This document shows, one piece after another, positions 59,103 through 64,000 of a stretch of 64,000 nucleotides of DNA. Where the stretch lies: contig LR990044.1 of the NCBI GenBank assembly GCA_905147135.1, positions 17,550,122-17,614,121 on the forward strand, in the 5' to 3' direction. Positions within the stretch are counted from its first letter, which is position 1, and every line of letters starts with the position of its first letter. The position numbers and the translations under genes were made by a program. The notes beneath the pieces are model-generated. The model ran no database searches, was not told the DNA's origin, and saw only the letters and a program-made list of their open reading frames with translations. This DNA comes from Blastobasis lacticolella. Its lineage: Eukaryota > Arthropoda > Insecta > Lepidoptera > Blastobasidae.

Positions 59103-60550
59103 GAAATGTCTGTCAGTCATGTTTCAGTGTCGCGTAGGTAATCGTACCTATCGATTTCACGAACATTTATTATCAACTAAAAATAATTAAATGATTCTTA
59201 GTTGATGGAGCTATACCTGTAAATATCATGGTGCATCTACCAGGAGAACATAAAACGAGAGAACATAAAAGGCGAAATAAGTAAGACCCCTAAAACACGG
59301 ATCCCTAAGTAGGAATCCTTTTGCGCGTCGCCGCCGCGCCGACAAACTCCGTCGAGGCGCGCTGGAGCTGTGGCGGTGCCTTTGACAACAAAGTAGAAAC
59401 TGAAAACTAAAAATAGAAAACTTTGGCGGGCCGTTCTTTATTTTGTAGTTTGACCCACGGCGCGGCTTCCATTGACGAAATTTACCTACTTTCGTGTCGT
59501 GTTCGTTCATTCGGTTTTTAGCTTTTCGCGTGTTCGAAGTGATTGTTGCGTTGTAGTTGTAGGGTACCTAAGTACCTACTTAGAAGATAACTGTGATAAG
59601 AGTGTCAACGATATGAATGAATGAATGATTTATTGCTTCAGGTACCAGTATTAACGTAATCATTATTCTGTGCATTAATGCAAGCTAGCAGTAGGCCAAA
59701 CACCATGCTACCTACCTACTCACGTATTGCATAGCAACCAGAGCCTGCGTAGTGTTGTGGATCTGTGTGTATGGAGTGTACCTACCTAGCTACGCTACGA
59801 TACGAGTGCCTTGATAGTTAATACTTATCAGTCATCCGAGCCACAAGAAAGCAAGAAAGTATGGTTTAACCGCGCTGGCATCTGACGCTGTTTGTTTTAA
59901 AAAAATAGCTTTAAAAAGGTACGTGCTTAAAAGTCTAGGTTCTAGCTAGGCTTTAAGAGACGCTACCTAGCTAGTACTAATCGTAATGTTAGGAGGTTCT
60001 TTTCCGACGGGAAATATTATTGTACATAAAACAATATCAAAATTACACATATTTCCAAATTTCGCCAGAATGAATGCTGCGCTCCAATGTGCCAATCGCC
60101 TCAACAATATTTTTCAAGTCAGTCAAATTGAGTCAATGACGTTCTATGACGGATAAAAGACATGGCATTAGTTGCCATACAGAGATTTTTTTTTTTTTTA
60201 AAAGCGATTTGGACTTAGCGTGGTCCTACTATAAAAACATGTAGGTATTTAGTAAAACCTGTCTGTAATCTGTTACAACAAAACTAGTCTCATAAGTGGT
60301 TCTCTACGCTACGTAGGTCCCTAGATGAGTGAACCATTTTAATAGGACATAGTACCTACTTATCTGTGTAGACCGATTTTATTAAGACCTACTTGTTGAG
60401 AGGCACTACAGATAAGAGGTCATCGAGCATTTTGCCTAATAGTGGACGGTGTACACAGCAAATATTGATAGAAACCCGTAAATCGATGTACAGGATAGCC
60501 GTTTGGTACACGGGTACTTTAGGTTAAAACAATCATTTTGAGCGCTACTT
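59103..60550. other. No gene seen; contains a GC-rich block
   Basis: A CpG-rich stretch at about 59310-59470 stands out from the AT-rich surroundings. The rest shows no coding or repeat signal beyond short A/T runs. Confidence 0.35.
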
Positions 60551-60554
60551 CCTA

Positions 60555-60600
60555 AAATATTTCTATGCAGTGATGACGTCATCACTGCATAGAAATATTT
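60555..60600. repeat. Perfect 46-bp palindrome centred on TGACGTCA
   Basis: AAATATTTCTATGCAGTGAT followed by GAC and its exact inverse, no spacer. The centre is a consensus CRE/ATF site. Lies in the interval between the ANL duplicates. Confidence 0.85.
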
Positions 60601-61290
60601 CATCATCATTTTTTTGTATGGGATATGAATTTTAGTTTCAGAAACATTCGAGAGCGTCTGAAAGCTGCTAAGATACGCTCAGTAAACAACGCTTATTCCG
60701 TGAGCACACTACCTCTATCACCGATCCCGCGAGCATAGACTTTTCATATTAAAACCAACGGCCGTGTGTTCCGACTCAGCCCCAACTGATTTTTGACTCC
60801 ATAGATCGCTGCCACAAAACATTTTTGATTCCGCTACGGTTATCGCCATTTCTGATACAACTATGTGGAGCGAGTCCAGGCCGAGCTCTTACATCATGTT
60901 ATAAAAAACTTAAATTTCAATTAAGGCTCGTAATCATGCATAATGTTTTGATTTGGGCCACAATTCATAATTAATATTGGAACATTATTGTATTTGGCAT
61001 ATGAAGAATAGTATTAAAACAAAAAAGTCTGTTCAAAAATTTACATAACTTAAATTTTTTACAAAAGATATCGTTCTTGTTGTTCCCAGTTTACATACAA
61101 AAAGTTCATATGTACGTCTAAATAAAGCTTCACTTTATTATGTCAATACAAAACTTGTTAAAAATGCAATACATTGGAATTGATAATTTATATTTATAAT
61201 ATAAAACAATTACAAAAGTTAAACTTAACAAATATATATTTACAGTTATAATTCGATCTCTTGTCAAAATATAGCGTTTACTAAGTACTT
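60601..61290. other. No gene seen; gene B downstream DNA
   Basis: AT-rich DNA following the gene B polyadenylation signal. No repeat or ORF recognised. Confidence 0.4.
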
Positions 61291-61299
61291 GTATAGTGT

Positions 61300-61305
61300 T
61301 TTATT
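61300..61305 (-). other. Polyadenylation signal of ANL gene B
   Basis: An AATAAA hexamer on the minus strand 28 nt after the stop, in the same context as in gene A. The duplicated unit therefore includes the 3' UTR. Confidence 0.75.
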
Positions 61306-61332
61306 GAAATTCTGTCAGATTATATCTTACAA

Positions 61333-61623
61333 CTAACAATGTGCCTCTTTCAGTTCTCTTCTTAAAATTTTGCCAGCTGCACTCTTAGGTATTGCGTCTA
61401 GGAAAACTACGTCTTCAATTCTCTTGAATGGTGCTACTCTTTCCTTAACAAAGTCTATAATATCTTTGGCTTCGGCCTTATGGTTTGGTTTGAGGACTAC
61501 AAAGGCTTTGGGTGCTTCTCCACTGGTGGGGTGTGGGACGCCCACTACTGCTGCATCGGTTACTGCTGGATGTTCCCGCAGAACGCCTTCCAGCTCGGCT
61601 GGTGGTACTTGGAAGCCTTTGAC
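61333..61623 (-). CDS. ANL gene B terminal exon
   Basis: Acceptor TTTTCAG; the exon ends at TAG. It encodes the C-terminal lid with [14 protein letters not shown]; the Thr before Gly-Lys of gene A is Ala here. Only 6 of 96 residues differ from gene A, and the 3' UTR start is also similar. Confidence 0.95.
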   Translation of the reverse strand, partial: VKGFQVPPAELEGVLREHPAVTDAAVVGVPHPTSGEAPKAFVVLKPNHKAEAKDIIDFVKERVAPFKRIEDVVFLDAIPKSAAGKILRRELKEAHC

Positions 61624-63850
61624 CTGAAAAGTTGAATAGTCCGTGAATATAGGATTAACAAAGTAACGATTTGTAATAAGTGTAAAAGTCTTAAACCCAT
61701 ATAACGATTTGTATATTTTCTGATCATTTCCATCGTTATTTGCAAGGAACCTCTAGTACAAACATACTTCGTAAACATTAAACGTCATATCAAGCCTGCC
61801 CTTGACCTACTATTTTTTTTATATCAACTTAGTCAGGTCAGTGACTATGAGAATGGACATCATCGAAAAGAAGCGCCGCGCGAGAGCGCAGAAGAGACTG
61901 ACGTCAGGATAATGATGACGACACACAACAACACATCTTACGGTTCTTTATAAGATTAGTTCCTTACCTATGAAATTGGCGTTTTGTGTGGCGATAACAA
62001 CGGAAATTGAAATTTTCATACAAGCATTTTTTTTTATTTTACTTGGAAATAGCCATACGAATTACGATTAAACTCTGTAGGTATAACCAGACAACATTAA
62101 GCTAACTGATGAATACTATTTCCTTTTCTGGTTGTAGAGATAAAACTGACGTCAAACCCTTATATAAATTAAAAAAATATATATTCTATGTTAGGGATTT
62201 ACTGTCATCTAAACATACTCTATTTTGGAAATTTAAAATTAATTTTGATATGTTTTGTTTAATTAAAAATATTTGAGCAAATGTTTAATTGCAAAAAAAG
62301 ACGCCAATTTCATAGGTAAGGACCCAATATTTGAAGTACCTATTCAGTATATAAACTGTATGCTCGTTTGGCAAAAAAATACCTTGATGAGCTCCTTAAG
62401 CCTGTCGGCAATGGTGAGGACCCCGGAGTCGTCGATGACAGCCAAATCGCCTGTCCTGAACCAGCCGTCATCTGTAAAAGCAGCCGCGTTCGCTTCACTG
62501 TTCTCGCTGTAGCCCTTCATCACTTGCGGCCCCTTTACTAGAAGCTCGCCGGTCTGTGGGTTTTAAATGAAGAATACATGAATACTGAATACTTTAGTTT
62601 TGTTATTCTGAAGCTGAAGGATTAAATCCAAATTTTGTGATAATTTTGTGATATTTACTTACTTACTGCGCTGGCTCAGTGACCCAAAGTGGATCTTGAC
62701 CTCCGACACCAGAGATCCTCTCTTCCTATCCTGCGCTATGGGCTGGTGATGATGATGATGATGAAGGAAGGTGGCGAATGCATTGCCAGTCGTTGTTTGA
62801 CAAGTATGTCAAAAGTAAAAACGACAGTCGCTACTGTTGTGTCGGACAGAAACCAAAACAAACGACAACTCACCTCATTAGGTCCAAGGTTGTTAAGGTT
62901 TGGGTCAACAACTCTCATTTCAGTGTTTGGTATCGCATGACCAACACAAGCATAGTTGTCTATATATTTGTAACCCATGGAAACGACAGGCGACGTCTCT
63001 GTGAGGCCATATCCTTGTCTGAAGTCGATTTGGCGCTGAATAAGAAAAGAAAAAAAAGCGTTAAATATTAGGCTATAGAAAGTAACGGTTTGAATTTTTG
63101 GCGTGACATTAACCATCATAATCATAATAATAAGAATAATATAAACGGTTGAATCGGTTTTGAAATTTAATGTTTTATTAAATTAAAATATGTTTTAACT
63201 ATCGCGGAAGATCGGGCTACTCTGGGCAAGGTACGTGGAAAAACCCATATTATAAAATGCTTGACTTGTTTATTTTATTATATTCAATATAAATAAATAA
63301 ATAAATAATAAATAAATATTCGTGGACAAATTCACACAGCGCCATCTAGCCCCAAAGTAAGCAAAGCTTGTGTTATGGGTGCTAGATAACTGATAAACTA
63401 CTTATATACTTTTAAATACATACTTATTTTACATAGAACACCCAGACCCGTAACAGAAATTAAAATTCATAATTTAAATTTCTGCCCGGCCGGGAATCGA
63501 ACCCGGGACCTCTTGCGTGGCAGACCGGCCGGCATGTTGACCATTGAACCACTCAGGTCGTCGTCGATATATATTATATATTCGCCGCTGATAGGACTCT
63601 GTCAAGCTGTCTGAAGCCTGATGAGTCCGCCTGGAATTTTGGAAATAAAGCAAAAACACAGAAGTAATGCAAACCCAGGCCTAAGTCAGGATTAACCCCG
63701 AGAAAAAGAAAAGGTATAATTAATCGCTACTTACTCCAGCTGTGACTAAAAACTTTTCGGTGTCGCTCGCAGCTAACGGCGCGGCGCCATTGATGATGAC
63801 GTCTAAATACTGGAGCTGCTTCTTGGTGGCTTGAGACTGCATCAGCAAGA
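61333..63850 (-). CDS. ANL gene B: paralogous acyl-CoA synthetase, 3' half only
   Basis: Exons (minus): 63850-63735, 63035-62874, 62553-62383, 61623-61333, with lengths 116, 162, 171 and 291 nt, identical in length and phase to exons 5-8 of gene A. It encodes the last ~246 residues: [35 protein letters not shown] and a lid with the catalytic lysine in AGKI. Exons 1-4 must lie beyond 64000. The gene is intact as far as visible: no stops or frameshifts. The order gene B then gene A, both on the minus strand, marks a head-to-tail tandem duplication. Residues at the acyl-pocket exon differ from gene A (for example [10 protein letters not shown] against [10 protein letters not shown]), so substrate range may differ. 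C-terminus AHC as in gene A. Confidence 0.93.
62383..62553 (-). CDS. ANL gene B exon equivalent to A exon 7
   Basis: Acceptor CAG, donor AAG|GTATTT. It carries GWFRTGDLA and DRLKELIK and differs from gene A at 6 of 57 residues. Confidence 0.93.
62685..62770 (-). mobile_element. GATGATGATG-tailed repeat remnant near gene B exon
   Basis: GGATCTTGACCTCCGACACC, CCTATCCTGCGCTATGGGCT and (GATGAT)n, followed by GGTGGCGAATGCATTGCCAG, which resembles the LINE tail beside the same exon in gene A. Confidence 0.45.
62874..63035 (-). CDS. ANL gene B exon equivalent to A exon 6
   Basis: Acceptor TTCAG, donor GAG|GTGAGT. It encodes [13 protein letters not shown] and [16 protein letters not shown]. It differs from gene A at 12 of 54 residues, the most diverged shared exon. 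Confidence 0.93.
63290..63570 (-). mobile_element. tRNA-derived SINE, full length (gene B intron)
   Basis: Head at 63565-63480 with B box CCCGGGTTCGATTCCCGG and A-box region CCTGAGTGGTTCAATGGTCA on the minus strand. Body AACACCCAGACCCGTAACAG; tail of ATTTATTT repeats at 63290-63320. Best-preserved member of the family at 39515 and 41830. Confidence 0.8.
63735..63850 (-). CDS. ANL gene B exon equivalent to A exon 5
   Basis: Acceptor TTACAG, donor GGA|GTAAGT. It encodes the [13 protein letters not shown] segment and differs from gene A at 8 of 39 residues. Confidence 0.92.
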
Positions 63851-64000
63851 CTGTAATTTAAAAGAAATAGGAATGTAGGACTCTGATTTGGTTCCGTAAA
63901 TGATAAAATAATTTGCCAAATATCTGGGTAGTTAAATTTACTAACATTACTCGTATTCACTCAAGTAGGTCCCCTAAATACTAATAATATATAAACAAAA

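Noticed and set aside
61370..61627. 85-codon plus-strand ORF, with a twin at 46487-46720
   Set aside because: Antisense shadows of the terminal exons of the two ANL genes; their similarity only reflects the duplicated exon.
63480..63565. tRNA gene on the minus strand
   Set aside because: The same head plus body and AAAT tail occurs at 39515 and 41830; it is a SINE copy.

Overview
This window looks like nuclear DNA from a butterfly or moth (Lepidoptera). It is AT-rich and gene-sparse. Coding sequence is split into small exons with GT-AG introns, and most of the remaining DNA is layered debris of repeats typical of lepidopteran genomes: RTE- and CR1/Jockey-type LINE fragments, tRNA-derived SINEs, non-autonomous inverted-repeat elements, and tails ending in GATGATGATG or (AAAT)n. 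There is no sign of bacterial operons, CRISPR arrays or rRNA. The order and species assignment is inference; I could not search any database.

Three genuine genes can be rebuilt, all on the minus strand. (1) 24689-20727: a three-exon gene for a 110-residue secreted peptide with a signal peptide and eight cysteines, matching the single-domain von Willebrand factor type C (SVWC, Vago-like) pattern. (2) 54909-46426: a complete eight-exon gene for a 569-residue AMP-forming acyl-CoA synthetase of the 4-coumarate:CoA ligase / firefly luciferase-like (ANL) family. All core motifs and the catalytic lysine are present, and every splice junction keeps frame. (3) 63850-61333: the last four exons of a second, very similar ANL gene whose 5' part lies beyond the right edge of the window. 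Genes 2 and 3 are head-to-tail tandem duplicates with identical exon lengths and phases. Their last exon is much more alike than their middle exons, which suggests partial gene conversion.

Layout: 1-20.2 kb is repeat-rich intergenic DNA (CR1-like RT pieces, RTE ends, inverted-repeat elements, poly(A)-tailed insertions). 20.2-24.9 kb holds the SVWC gene with a 3.1-kb first intron. 25-46 kb is again intergenic, with LINE RT fragments at 28.9, 34.3 and 41.1 kb, a LINE C-terminus at 46.0-46.3 kb and several SINEs. 46.4-54.9 kb is ANL gene A, whose introns carry SINE, LINE-tail and inverted-repeat insertions. 55-61.3 kb is the interval between the duplicates, with a Harbinger-like MITE just upstream of gene A, a decayed RTE element with a nested insertion, a DNA transposon remnant and a perfect 46-bp palindrome. 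61.3-64 kb is the 3' half of ANL gene B.

The most useful points for follow-up are the tandem ANL pair with its uneven divergence, the reconstructed SVWC peptide, a pair of about 450-bp inverted elements in introns 1 and 4 of gene A that could pair and favour circularisation of exons 2-4, and several nested insertions with readable target sites that give relative ages. I see no clearly new multi-gene system.
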